Source of the DNA: CATOSK01 sp963665735
Lineage (GTDB): Bacteria > Chloroflexota > Dehalococcoidia > Lucifugimonadales > UBA3495
Length of the DNA: 64,000 nt
Reading direction: 5' to 3'
Assembly (NCBI GenBank): GCA_963665735.1
Contig: OY762444.1
Location: forward strand, 3,472,001 to 3,536,000
Positions 38,090 to 45,156 of the stretch are shown here, in pieces (positions within the stretch are counted from its first letter, which is position 1; the number at the start of each line of letters is the position of its first letter). The translations under genes were made by a program, and so were the position numbers. The notes below the pieces were generated by a model. The model saw only the letters and a list, made by a program, of their open reading frames with translations. It searched no databases and had not been told where the DNA came from.

Positions 38090-38164
38090 CGCGGGGTGGA
38101 GCAGTGGCAGCTCGTCGGGCTCATAACCCGAAGGTCGTTGGTTCGAATCCAACCCCCGCTACCA
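38090..38164 (+). tRNA. Initiator tRNA-Met (anticodon CAT)
   Basis: The acceptor strand CGCGGGG (from 38090) faces CCCCGCT, leaving a C1/U72 mismatch that marks initiator tRNAs. The anticodon stem TCGGG/CCCGA has three G-C pairs and the loop CTCATAA. The T arm is GTTGG TTCGAAT CCAAC; CCA is encoded at 38162-38164. It lies about 110 bases after 23S rRNA and may be cotranscribed. Confidence 0.92.
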
Positions 38165-38186
38165 AAATTCAATAGCTTATGAACGC

Positions 38187-38214
38187 AGCCCCCGTAAATG
38201 TGCGGGGGCTTTGC
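38187..38214 (+). terminator. Hairpin downstream of tRNA-Met
   Basis: AGCCCCCG (38187-38194) and CGGGGGCT (38203-38210) form a perfect 8-bp stem with an 8-base loop, followed by TTGC. It likely ends the 23S-tRNA transcript, although the T-run is weak. Its presence argues against an ATG start at 38179 for the next gene. Confidence 0.55.
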
Positions 38215-38232
38215 TGGTTGGGGGAGGGGAAA

Positions 38233-39411
38233 TTGACCCAATATATCTATCACCTGAACGAACACGGGCAGCTGGCCCCCATGACCGAGGAACCCTTCGA
38301 CTTGGAAGACCGCTTGCAGGAACTGGTGGCGGAGCATCCGGGTTTGCTGTCGGGAGAGCAGATGAATCCCGGCAGCCCCCGCCGGTTTATGCTGGTTGAC
38401 CGGGAACAAGGCATCGCCGACATCGTGGGCGGCAGTCATCGGTGGTCTCTGGACCACCTGCTCATTGACCAGGACGCCATACCTACCCTGGTGGAAGCCA
38501 AGCGCTCCGCCAACTCGGAAATTCGCCGCTCCATCGTAGGGCAGATGTTGGACTATGCGGCCCATGCTACCCAAACCTGGAACGTGGCGGACATCCGGCG
38601 AATCTTCGAGGAACGCGCCGCAGCAGCCGGCCAAGACCCCGGCGCCATCTTGACGGAACTGTTGCAAGAGGGTGAACCGGACGGCGACGCTTTCTGGCAA
38701 CAAGTGGAAATCAATCTGCGGGCGGCCCGCATCCGGTTGCTTTTCGTGGCCGACGGCATCCCCGACGAGTTGACCCGGGTAGTGGAATTCCTGAACGAAC
38801 AGATGCCTGGCATTGAGGTGCTGGCCGTGGAAATCAAGCAGTTCCGGGGCGATTCCGGGGCCATGCTGGTGCCCCGGGTTATTGGCCGCACCGCCGAAGC
38901 GGTCGCAACAACGACGCGCTGGTCGGGATCCAAGCACTTGAATCGGGAGACTCTTATCGAAAGTTTCCCAAGTGTTCAAGTTCAACAGGCCGCCAAGTGC
39001 CTGTTTGATGTAGCCGATAAGTACCGTGCTACCTACAATTGGAGTGCCGGAGGAGTCAGTATTCGCTTGCGCTGTGCAGCTTGGCAACGGCGTGGTGTAT
39101 CGGTAGCTTGGCTTTATGCCCCTGGAGCGCAAGGTTTCATGCAGGCCGGAGGGTTTGTCTTCGGTTCCGGCAACGGATCTGAAGGGTTTTTCGAAAGCCT
39201 TCCCCCAAACCTTCGGGACTTGTTGGAGGGCTGGGTCAATCAATTTTCGCAGGATGAGTTTGTAACCGAAGTTTCACAAGCCGGCCTCAAAGCCTGGGCA
39301 ATCACTCACGAAGACGCCGCTGCCAACATTGAAATGCTGGCCGGACGCCTGGAAAGTGTGCTAGTCGCCCTGCAAAACCTGGAACCGGAAGATGGCCCCA
39401 GCCAGGCTTAG
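38233..39411 (+). CDS. PD-(D/E)XK-type nuclease candidate
   Basis: A 392-residue soluble protein of unknown role. After LEDRLQELVAEHPGLLSG comes RFMLVDREQGIADIVGGSH, then PTLVEAKRSANSEIRRSIVGQMLDYAAH. The spacing D...E-A-K plus GQ-x-x-D-Y matches the PD-(D/E)XK nuclease core, so DNA cleavage is plausible. The rest contains a second half (RLLFVADGIPDELTRVVEFLNE) also seen in proteins of the DUF91/NucS-like type, and a C-terminal domain not recognised. The TTG at 38233 follows GGGAGGGGA; the ATG at 38179 overlaps the terminator hairpin. Confidence 0.65.
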   Translation: MTQYIYHLNEHGQLAPMTEEPFDLEDRLQELVAEHPGLLSGEQMNPGSPRRFMLVDREQGIADIVGGSHRWSLDHLLIDQDAIPTLVEAKRSANSEIRRSIVGQMLDYAAHATQTWNVADIRRIFEERAAAAGQDPGAILTELLQEGEPDGDAFWQQVEINLRAARIRLLFVADGIPDELTRVVEFLNEQMPGIEVLAVEIKQFRGDSGAMLVPRVIGRTAEAVATTTRWSGSKHLNRETLIESFPSVQVQQAAKCLFDVADKYRATYNWSAGGVSIRLRCAAWQRRGVSVAWLYAPGAQGFMQAGGFVFGSGNGSEGFFESLPPNLRDLLEGWVNQFSQDEFVTEVSQAGLKAWAITHEDAAANIEMLAGRLESVLVALQNLEPEDGPSQA

Positions 39412-39470
39412 GAATGGGTTGGCGGCTTGCATGGGAATGTCACTGGAGGATCAACATCAGCTTGCAATCG

Positions 39471-39494
39471 CAGCCCCCGGGAAATCCGGGGGCT
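39471..39494 (+). terminator. GC-rich hairpin
   Basis: CAGCCCCCGG (39471-39480) pairs with CCGGGGGCTG across GAAAT. It has no T-run. The stem is nearly the same as that of the hairpin at 38187-38214, so the nuclease-like gene is bracketed by two similar hairpins. Confidence 0.45.
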
Positions 39495-39544
39495 GATATG
39501 ATTTCCTGGTAATTCAATAGCCAAGGCGGTCAAGGCGGTATCGG

Positions 39545-39889
39545 ATGGGAGGCAGACCGATAAAGGGACGAAAGTTCACCGTTATCCTGGAAGCGGAAAG
39601 CGACGGCGGGTACTCGGTCTATTGCCCGGCTCTGCCCGGCTGCGTCAGTCAGGGGGACGACCGGACCACGGCCCTGGCCAACATCAGGGAAGCCATCGAG
39701 TTGGTCTTGGATGTTGCGGGCGCGACGTTTTCCGATACGCCCAATGTTGAATCCGGTTCTGTTCATTGCTTGGAAACTCCTGCCCGCATAGCCGAAGATG
39801 TGTGGGAGGTGTTGGAGGGCCGGGGACAGGACAGCCTTCCCTTCACAGGCATATCCCCGGAACGGGCTACGGTATGCTTCGGAATTTAA
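39545..39889 (+). CDS. HicB-like antitoxin-type protein
   Basis: A 114-residue protein whose N-terminal half is a clear HicB-type partial RNase H fold: FTVILEAESDGGYSVYCPALPGCVSQGDDRTTALANIREAIELVLDVAG. The C-terminal half (SVHCLETPARIAEDVWEVLEGRG) is less clear and is not a typical DNA-binding extension. No HicA toxin is adjacent; an XRE-type protein follows 118 bases downstream. It may be a solitary regulator or a remnant of a module. Confidence 0.75.
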   Translation: MGGRPIKGRKFTVILEAESDGGYSVYCPALPGCVSQGDDRTTALANIREAIELVLDVAGATFSDTPNVESGSVHCLETPARIAEDVWEVLEGRGQDSLPFTGISPERATVCFGI

Positions 39890-40007
39890 CCCCCAAATTC
39901 ACTAATCATGCCTATAAACATCGGAATTGTTTCAATTTTGCTGAAACCACTACACTATCTCTTGATTTGGCGTTAGAATGTTAATATGTTGCAGGAGGTA
40001 GAAGGGT

Positions 40008-40244
40008 ATGAAACTGCAAGAGTTCCGCGAGGAAAGACAGTTGACCATCGAGGGGTTGAGCGAAAAGGCCCGGGTGCCGGTCAAGACCATCACCGCCATT
40101 GAAGAGGGGCAGACCTTCCCCAACGAAATCACCGGCAACAAGCTGGCCCGCGCCCTGGAAGTGCGCCCGGACCAGATTGAAGAAGTGCTGGCCGGCGTGC
40201 ATCGCACTTGGGAAAGCAAGGACGGCTACCTGGGGCCGCGCTAG
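40008..40244 (+). CDS. XRE-family helix-turn-helix protein
   Basis: A 78-residue DNA-binding protein that is almost entirely one HTH domain: FREERQLTIEGLSEKARVPVKTITAIEEGQTFPNEITGNKLARALEV. The helix-turn-helix lies at about residues 14-35. AGGAGG precedes the ATG. It probably represses its own or a nearby promoter. A strong terminator follows directly. No partner toxin is adjacent on the same transcript. Confidence 0.85.
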   Translation: MKLQEFREERQLTIEGLSEKARVPVKTITAIEEGQTFPNEITGNKLARALEVRPDQIEEVLAGVHRTWESKDGYLGPR

Positions 40245-40268
40245 CCGGGCAAAACCCCGCCGGCGCCA

Positions 40269-40300
40269 ATGGCCCCGGACTGTCCGGGGCCATTTTTGTT
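40269..40300 (+). terminator. Rho-independent terminator
   Basis: ATGGCCCCGGA (40269-40279) and TCCGGGGCCAT (40283-40293) form a perfect 11-bp stem with a CTG loop, followed by TTTTGTT. Confidence 0.92.
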
Positions 40301-40367
40301 ACTCCGCATCCCGTCCGGGTGTTAAAATCCGGGCATTATTTCGCAGCCAATTCAACCGAGGCAAGTT

Positions 40368-40790
40368 ATGACTACCGAAAACACCATGCAAAGCAAACCG
40401 CAAACCGCCCAGGAATCCGCCGTTTTCCCCGACACCGACGTTCCGGTGCAAGCCCTGTTCGACTACCTGGAAAAGTATTGGAATCTTCATGCGTTTCTGA
40501 GGGACTACCCTTCGGTGACTCCCCGGCAGGCTTTGGATGCCATGAACGAAAAATGGCGCGCAGAGGCGCGGGAACTGGTCGCCAGTGACGTTCACACGGT
40601 AAGCGGAACCCCCAGGTTTGTCGGCACCCGGGTTTTTCTCTACGATGTATTTGACTGGCTGGCCAAAGGACATCCCCTGGAAGACTTCATGGATGCTTTC
40701 CCCACTGTGGATCCCGGTCAACTCAAGAGGACGGTCAGGCTGGCGGGCCAGCTGCTGGAATGTATAACGTATGAGGATTCTCTTGGATGA
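40368..40790 (+). CDS. DUF433 antitoxin-type protein (with a second, partial domain)
   Basis: A 140-residue protein. The C-terminal part, TVSGTPRFVGTRVFLYDVFDWLAKGHPLEDFMDAFPTVDPGQLKRTVRLAGQLL, is a complete DUF433 domain, a winged-helix fold common in VapB-like antitoxins. The N-terminal part VPVQALFDYLEKYWNLHAFLRDYPSVTPRQALDAM resembles the second half of another DUF433 repeat. It overlaps the next gene by 20 bases. The pair is a typical DUF433/DUF5615 toxin-antitoxin operon. The start has two ATGs four codons apart. Confidence 0.82.
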   Translation: MTTENTMQSKPQTAQESAVFPDTDVPVQALFDYLEKYWNLHAFLRDYPSVTPRQALDAMNEKWRAEARELVASDVHTVSGTPRFVGTRVFLYDVFDWLAKGHPLEDFMDAFPTVDPGQLKRTVRLAGQLLECITYEDSLG

Positions 40791-41094
40791 AAATATGCCC
40801 GAGGACTTGCGGTTTTGGTTCCCCGGGCATGAAGTCCGAACCGTTCGGTACATGAGGTGGAGAGGCAACGTAAACGGCGCTCTGCTGGCCTTGGCCAGGG
40901 ATGAGTTCGACGTTGTGGTAACCAGGGACGGTAGTATCCCCTACCAGCAGCGCATCACCGGGGAAGATGTTGCCGTCGTGATTCTGGATGCTAAATCCAA
41001 CGAACAAGCCGACTTGGAACCGCTGATTCCTCGCGTCCTGGACATCCTGACTACCCTGAACCGGGGCGACGTTGTATGGGTCTCCGGGGATTAA
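40771..41094 (+). CDS. DUF5615 PIN-like toxin candidate
   Basis: A 107-residue PIN-like protein, probably an RNase toxin. It starts MRILLDENMPEDLRFWFPGHEV, with the first acidic residues in LLDEN, then GALLALARDEFDVVVTRDGSIPYQQ, with VVTRDG holding the second acidic site, matching the DUF5615 family. It overlaps the DUF433 gene by 20 bases, so the two are translated together. Confidence 0.82.
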   Translation: MRILLDENMPEDLRFWFPGHEVRTVRYMRWRGNVNGALLALARDEFDVVVTRDGSIPYQQRITGEDVAVVILDAKSNEQADLEPLIPRVLDILTTLNRGDVVWVSGD

Positions 41095-41186
41095 CTGAAC
41101 GGGAATTGGCCCATCTGTTAAAATCTCCCAAAATCCGCCGGCGTTTCTGCGGAGGGCCATTGCCACCAACGGGAGGAGGGCCGCCA

Positions 41187-41675
41187 TTGACCCAGGAAGA
41201 ACGGTTGCAAAAGATAGAGTCCTACAGTAACGGTTACGCGCTGCTGGTTGACGGCTTGAAGCAGTTCCCGCAAGAAATGTGGCGATTCCGGGACGAGCAC
41301 GGGTGTTGGAGCATACATGAACACCTGGTTCACATCGCCGACAGCGAGGCCAACAGCTATATCCGGTGCCGGCGGTTAATCGCCGAACCCGGCGAGTCCC
41401 TGATGGCCTACGACGAAAACCGTTGGGCCGAGGCATTGACATACCACGACCAGAGCGTTGAGGATGCCCTGGAACTGTTCCGGTGGCTGCGGCATCGGAC
41501 TTACAATCTCATCAAGTCCCTGCCCGAACTGGCGTGGGCCAACCAGGCGTACCATCCGGAGAACGGCGACATGACCCTGGATGATTGGCTGGACGTTTAC
41601 GAAAGGCATATCCCGGAGCATCTGGAATATATGCGCGAAAACTACGATGCTTGGCTAAGGCGTGGCGTCAAATGA
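41187..41675 (+). CDS. DinB family protein
   Basis: A 162-residue four-helix DinB-superfamily protein starting near LTQEERLQKIESYSNGYALLVDGL. Metal-binding His residues occur in WSIHEHLVHIADSEAN and in DVYERHIPEHLEYM. AGGAGG sits 7 bases before the TTG at 41187; an upstream frame from 41076 overlaps the preceding gene. Function unknown; bacterial DinB proteins often act in thiol chemistry or damage responses. The gene is 92 bases after the TA pair. Confidence 0.8.
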   Translation: MTQEERLQKIESYSNGYALLVDGLKQFPQEMWRFRDEHGCWSIHEHLVHIADSEANSYIRCRRLIAEPGESLMAYDENRWAEALTYHDQSVEDALELFRWLRHRTYNLIKSLPELAWANQAYHPENGDMTLDDWLDVYERHIPEHLEYMRENYDAWLRRGVK

Positions 41676-41829
41676 AGCCGTAATCCTGAACTCGACGGGC
41701 GCCGGTTGTGGATTCCCGCTTTCGCGGGAATGACGGTAGAGGGCGGGAATGATTTTTCACCCAGGGCGGGAACGACTGCAAATGAAATTTACGACAGTCC
41801 CAAAACAATGCTGACAAGGAGGCCGCTCT

Positions 41830-42903
41830 ATGACGACTAGCAGGGAAATCACCACCGAAGCAGACCGGGCCTATTACGGCACCACTGACCGCATCCGCCT
41901 CAAGCCCGGCTGGATGCAGGGCGAAGGCCAGCCCATGCCGGAAATCGAACCCTTCCTCTGGCGTTGGGCCGAAGTTGAACCGCTGGTACTCCAAAGCGGG
42001 GAATTGGTCACGCCCGACCGGGACGTGGAACGCCGCACCCTCCGCCTGGCTACGCCCGGCCTGGATAGAGGCACCACCCACACCATCACGGCGGCCCTGC
42101 AATTGCTGCTGCCCGGGGAATGCGCTCCCGCCCATCGGCACACCCCCACCGCCATTCGCTGGGTGCTGAAAGGCCAGGGCGCCTATACCACCGTGGAAGG
42201 CGACAAGTGCTGGATGGAACCCGGCGACCTGATTCTGACCCCTTCCTGGACTTGGCATGACCATAACAACGAAGGCGACGAGCCGATGATTTGGCTGGAC
42301 GGTCTGGACGTGCCGCTGGTGCGCTACCTGCGGGCCAACTTCTACGAACCCTACCCGGAGGACCAGCAGCCCATCGTGGGAGTGGCCGAGTCGGAAAAGC
42401 GGTTCGCCTCCGGCGCGCTGCGTCCGGCATGGGAGGATTCCACGGCCCCCTATTCTCCGCTGTGGCACTACAAGTGGGAACGCACCCACGAGGCCCTGCG
42501 CCAACTGGCCCAGGTGGACGCCAGCCCCTTTGACGACGTGGCGATGGAGTTCAGCGACCCGGCCACCGGCGGCCCGGTCCTTCGCACCATGACCTGCTGG
42601 GCGCAACTGATTCGCCCCGGGGTCAACACCCGCGCCCACCGGCAGACCAGTTGCGCCGTTTACCAGGTTTACAAGGGCGAGGGGTACAGCGTCATCAATG
42701 GCCAACGATTCGACTGGCGGGAAGGGGACTTTTTCGTGGTGCCGCCCTGGGCCTGGCACGAACACGCCAACGACACCGACGACGAGGCCATCCTCTTTTC
42801 CATCCAGGACATTCCCATCCTGAAAGAAATGGCCCTGTACCGGGAGGAACCGTACCAGGAAAACGCCGGCCACCAGCCCATAACCGGCCAGTTTTCCGGC
42901 TGA
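41830..42903 (+). CDS. Cupin dioxygenase, gentisate 1,2-dioxygenase-like
   Basis: A bicupin of 357 residues resembling gentisate and 1-hydroxy-2-naphthoate dioxygenases, which open an aromatic ring with Fe(II) and oxygen. The first cupin has CAPAHRHTPTAIRWVLKGQG and TWHDHN, giving the His ligands. The second has RAHRQTSCAVYQVYKGEGYS and PPWAWHEHAN, but lacks the paired H-x-H of the first. Substrate is not certain. Upstream lies an ATTCCCGC palindrome and GAGGCCGC before the ATG. Confidence 0.87.
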   Translation: MTTSREITTEADRAYYGTTDRIRLKPGWMQGEGQPMPEIEPFLWRWAEVEPLVLQSGELVTPDRDVERRTLRLATPGLDRGTTHTITAALQLLLPGECAPAHRHTPTAIRWVLKGQGAYTTVEGDKCWMEPGDLILTPSWTWHDHNNEGDEPMIWLDGLDVPLVRYLRANFYEPYPEDQQPIVGVAESEKRFASGALRPAWEDSTAPYSPLWHYKWERTHEALRQLAQVDASPFDDVAMEFSDPATGGPVLRTMTCWAQLIRPGVNTRAHRQTSCAVYQVYKGEGYSVINGQRFDWREGDFFVVPPWAWHEHANDTDDEAILFSIQDIPILKEMALYREEPYQENAGHQPITGQFSG

Positions 42904-42950
42904 CGGCGGGGATTCCCATCGGTTCCAACCCAAGTGTCGGAGGATTGGCG

Positions 42951-43580
42951 ATGATGAGGAAACGGTCAGCCGCCAAGTGGGAGTTGTACGCTCAGGTTCT
43001 GCAAACCCTTGATAAGTTGGGAGGAACTGCTCGGAGAAGTGTACTGGCCGCCCAGGTTCTTGAGGATGTGGGCAGTGATGACCTGAAAAGAACCCGGGTG
43101 TACAGTGCCAGGCTGGGTCTGAAAAAAGCGGGTTTGCTCGACTACGATTGGGACCAGACCAAAATCACAGACTTGGGGCGTCAGCGTTCCAAGGACGGCC
43201 CATTGGATCTTCGTCAATTCGTCTTGCACCGAAACTTTCAATCCGAAGGTGAGCGTCGGCGCCGGAAGAGGGAACACAGTGAAATTGAGCGAAACCCCAA
43301 AATTGTCCGAGACAAAAAGGAGGATGTCCTGAAAAACGGTGGGGCGCTGGTTTGCGAGGTTTGCGCCATAGACTTTGCCCAGGTTTATGGCAAACTTGGG
43401 GAGGGTTTTGTCGAGTGCCATCACAAAGTCCCCATTTCAACGTTGGATAAAGAGATAGAAACCCAGTTCGGCGATTTGGCGTTGGTTTGTGCCAACTGCC
43501 ACCGGATGCTGCACCGCGCTGGCGGGCGGACGCTTGAGGAACTCCAAAGCATCGTGCAGCATATGGGAAAGTCGTCCTGA
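42951..43580 (+). CDS. HNH endonuclease with N-terminal winged-helix-like domain
   Basis: A 209-residue protein. The C-terminal half is an HNH nuclease: CEVCAIDFAQVYGKLGEGFVECHHKVPIS and LVCANCHRMLHR, with CxxC pairs for zinc and the His-His and Asn-His catalytic positions, the McrA-like form. The N-terminal 100 residues (LYAQVLQTLDKLGG, VYSARLGLKKAGLLDYD) look like a winged-helix DNA-binding domain. GGAGG precedes the ATG at 42951. A role in restriction of foreign DNA is possible, but no methyltransferase is adjacent. Confidence 0.85.
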   Translation: MMRKRSAAKWELYAQVLQTLDKLGGTARRSVLAAQVLEDVGSDDLKRTRVYSARLGLKKAGLLDYDWDQTKITDLGRQRSKDGPLDLRQFVLHRNFQSEGERRRRKREHSEIERNPKIVRDKKEDVLKNGGALVCEVCAIDFAQVYGKLGEGFVECHHKVPISTLDKEIETQFGDLALVCANCHRMLHRAGGRTLEELQSIVQHMGKSS

Positions 43581-43663
43581 CTTTCATGGTCAGTGTGGGA
43601 AATCGAACGCTCCCGCGCGACTTGCCGGGGGCGGGCCATGCTACCGTCGCCGTTTCGCAAATT

Positions 43664-43779
43664 CAGGACGATTGCAAAGTGTGGATACCAACGCCACGGA
43701 CAGGAATGTCCATGCCACCAACCAAACGTCCATGCCTACGGACAGGATGGCCATGAGTCCCTACTTTGCAATCGTCCTG
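43664..43779. mobile_element. 116-bp MITE with perfect 17-bp TIRs and 10-bp target duplication
   Basis: CAGGACGATTGCAAAGT (43664-43680) is perfectly inverted at 43763-43779. Both ends abut a direct repeat TTCGCAAATT at 43654-43663 and 43780-43789. The interior has no gene and includes CACGGACAGGAATGTCCATG and a similar second copy. The 10-bp duplication points to movement by a transposase in trans; its family cannot be named from the ends alone. It lies between the HNH gene and the thioredoxin-like gene. Confidence 0.92.
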
Positions 43780-43833
43780 TTCGCAAATTGGGCAGCCCTG
43801 TCCGGCGCCTATTCGGACTGGTATATTGGAAAC

Positions 43834-44427
43834 ATGAAAACTGCTGACGTGACTTTCGGTAAATTGTGGGCCGTCGTGGCCTTGGTCATTTTGGGGCTGT
43901 TCATGGCCGGGTGTTCCGCCGAAGCGGAGCCGCGGCGGAGCGATACCGTCGAATCTATCCACAACCTGCCGGTGGAGGCGCCGGCTGAAGGTTATGAAGT
44001 CGGCCAGCAAGCGCCGGCCTTCACGCTGCGCCTGGCCGACGATACCACCATCACGTCCCAGGAAATTATCGAGTCCGGGCGGCCTACTTTCCTGTTCTTC
44101 TGGGCCACCACTTGAGGGGTCTGCACTGTTGAGTTGCAGCAGTTGAAATCCATCTACCCCCAGTACGCCGAGGACGTGGACTTTTACGCCGTGGGGGTTT
44201 TTCCCCACGAAAGCGTGGCCCCTTTCGTGAAATTCGCCGAAGAGCGAGGCTATCCCTGGCCGGTGGCTATTCCCGAAGGGCCGCTGCTGGAAGACCTGTT
44301 CGTAACCATCCAGTCCACCAAGATAGCCGTCAACCGACATGGAATCATCACCCACCGGGCCGGCATGGGCAAGGGCAACCCGGAAACCTGGCATCAGGTT
44401 TTCACTGACCTGGCCGCGTCTTCTTGA
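43834..44427 (+). CDS. Thioredoxin-like TlpA/ResA-type lipoprotein, probable selenoprotein (in-frame TGA)
   Basis: Read through TGA 44113-44115, a single frame gives a 197-residue protein. It starts with a lipoprotein signal (KLWAVVALVILGLFMAGC, lipobox FMAGC), then VGQQAPAFTLRLADDTTITSQE, PTFLFFWATT-U-GVCTVELQQLKSIYPQY and a normal thioredoxin C terminus (VDFYAVGVFPHE, YPWPVAIP, GIITHRAG). The stop lies exactly where the first cysteine of CxxC is expected (position 94; Cys97 follows), the classic UxxC pattern. Homologues usually read WATWCGxC. It is membrane-anchored outside the cytoplasm and redox-active. A nonsense mutation is the alternative. Confidence 0.72.
44113..44142 (+). promoter_or_regulatory. 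TGA codon and candidate bacterial SECIS hairpin
   Basis: Directly after the TGA, CTGCACT (44121-44127) pairs with AGT and GCAG (44132-44134, 44136-44139) around the apical loop GTTG, with T44135 bulged. A G-containing loop and a bulged U are expected of bacterial SECIS elements; the loop begins 13 bases after the TGA, closer than in fdhF. Confidence 0.45.
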
Positions 44428-44502
44428 CGGGGCTATTACCCTTATCCTTGTCACGTTCCCGTTGCTGCGTGTATCATCGCAGTAGCGAGCAGGAGGCGAT
44501 TC

Positions 44503-44775
44503 ATGACTACGGAGCAACGGATAAGCAATCTGGAAGATGCAATGCTTACACTCGCGGAGGTCGTCCGGCAACAAGCGGAGGTCGTCCGGCAACAGGGCGA
44601 AACCCTGACATCCGGCGTCCTGAAGCTAGTCGAGGTCGTATCAGCCCAGGAAGAGCAACTCGCGGAATACCGCAGGGACGCTCGTCAAGTGCAGCACTTG
44701 CTGGTGTACCTTGCTCGCAAGAACGGGTGGCTAGACGACGAGGACTGGCCTCCGCCGGAGGAACCTGGAAAATAA
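44503..44775 (+). CDS. Small coiled-coil protein of unknown function
   Basis: A 90-residue, charged helical protein with an almost continuous heptad pattern: RISNLEDAMLTLAEVVRQQ, AEVVRQQGETLTSGVLKLVE, VVSAQEEQLAEYRRDARQVQ. The segment EVVRQQ is repeated directly, corresponding to a DNA duplication of GCGGAGGTCGTCCGGCAACA. It has no signal peptide or known domain. AGGAGG precedes the ATG by 6 bases, supporting it as a real gene. Confidence 0.6.
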   Translation: MTTEQRISNLEDAMLTLAEVVRQQAEVVRQQGETLTSGVLKLVEVVSAQEEQLAEYRRDARQVQHLLVYLARKNGWLDDEDWPPPEEPGK

Positions 44776-45156
44776 CCACGAAATCCGGGGCGGGCTATCG
44801 CTCTCCCCTGCGAATGCAGTAATCTATCGTCCTTCCAAGTGCGCATAATTCGGCGCGGAATCCCGCGGGTTGATGTCATAATAGCGCCCCGGGATGGCCC
44901 AGCGTTGGCGATAATTCTCCTGTCACCCCCACCGCCCAGGGTCTTTTCGGTTTTCGTTCCTTGCCCTGCCATGTCATTCCGGGCAAAGCGAAGAATCTAA
45001 AATTCTTGCCGTTCCCCACTATCGTCAATTGCCCCTGGCAACCCGGTCATGTAAAATCGGCGGCGGGAAGGCCGGCCCGGTGTGAAGGCGCTTGGGGTTG
45101 GCGTTCTTGGGCGGTTTCCCCGGAATCGCTAGACATTCAGCGAAAAGGATGACTTT
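44776..45156. other. Intergenic region with promoter-like sequence
   Basis: It contains an AAGCGAAGAATCTAAAATTC repeat copy (44988-45006) and, at 45029-45057, TTGCCC and TAAAAT 17 bases apart, a candidate promoter for the downstream enzyme. Nothing else is recognised. Confidence 0.5.

Noticed and set aside
43489..44115. A separate 208-residue protein ending at the TGA
   Set aside because: It would lack most of the thioredoxin fold and its N-terminal 115 residues overlap the HNH gene and the MITE; reading from 43834 through the TGA is more consistent.
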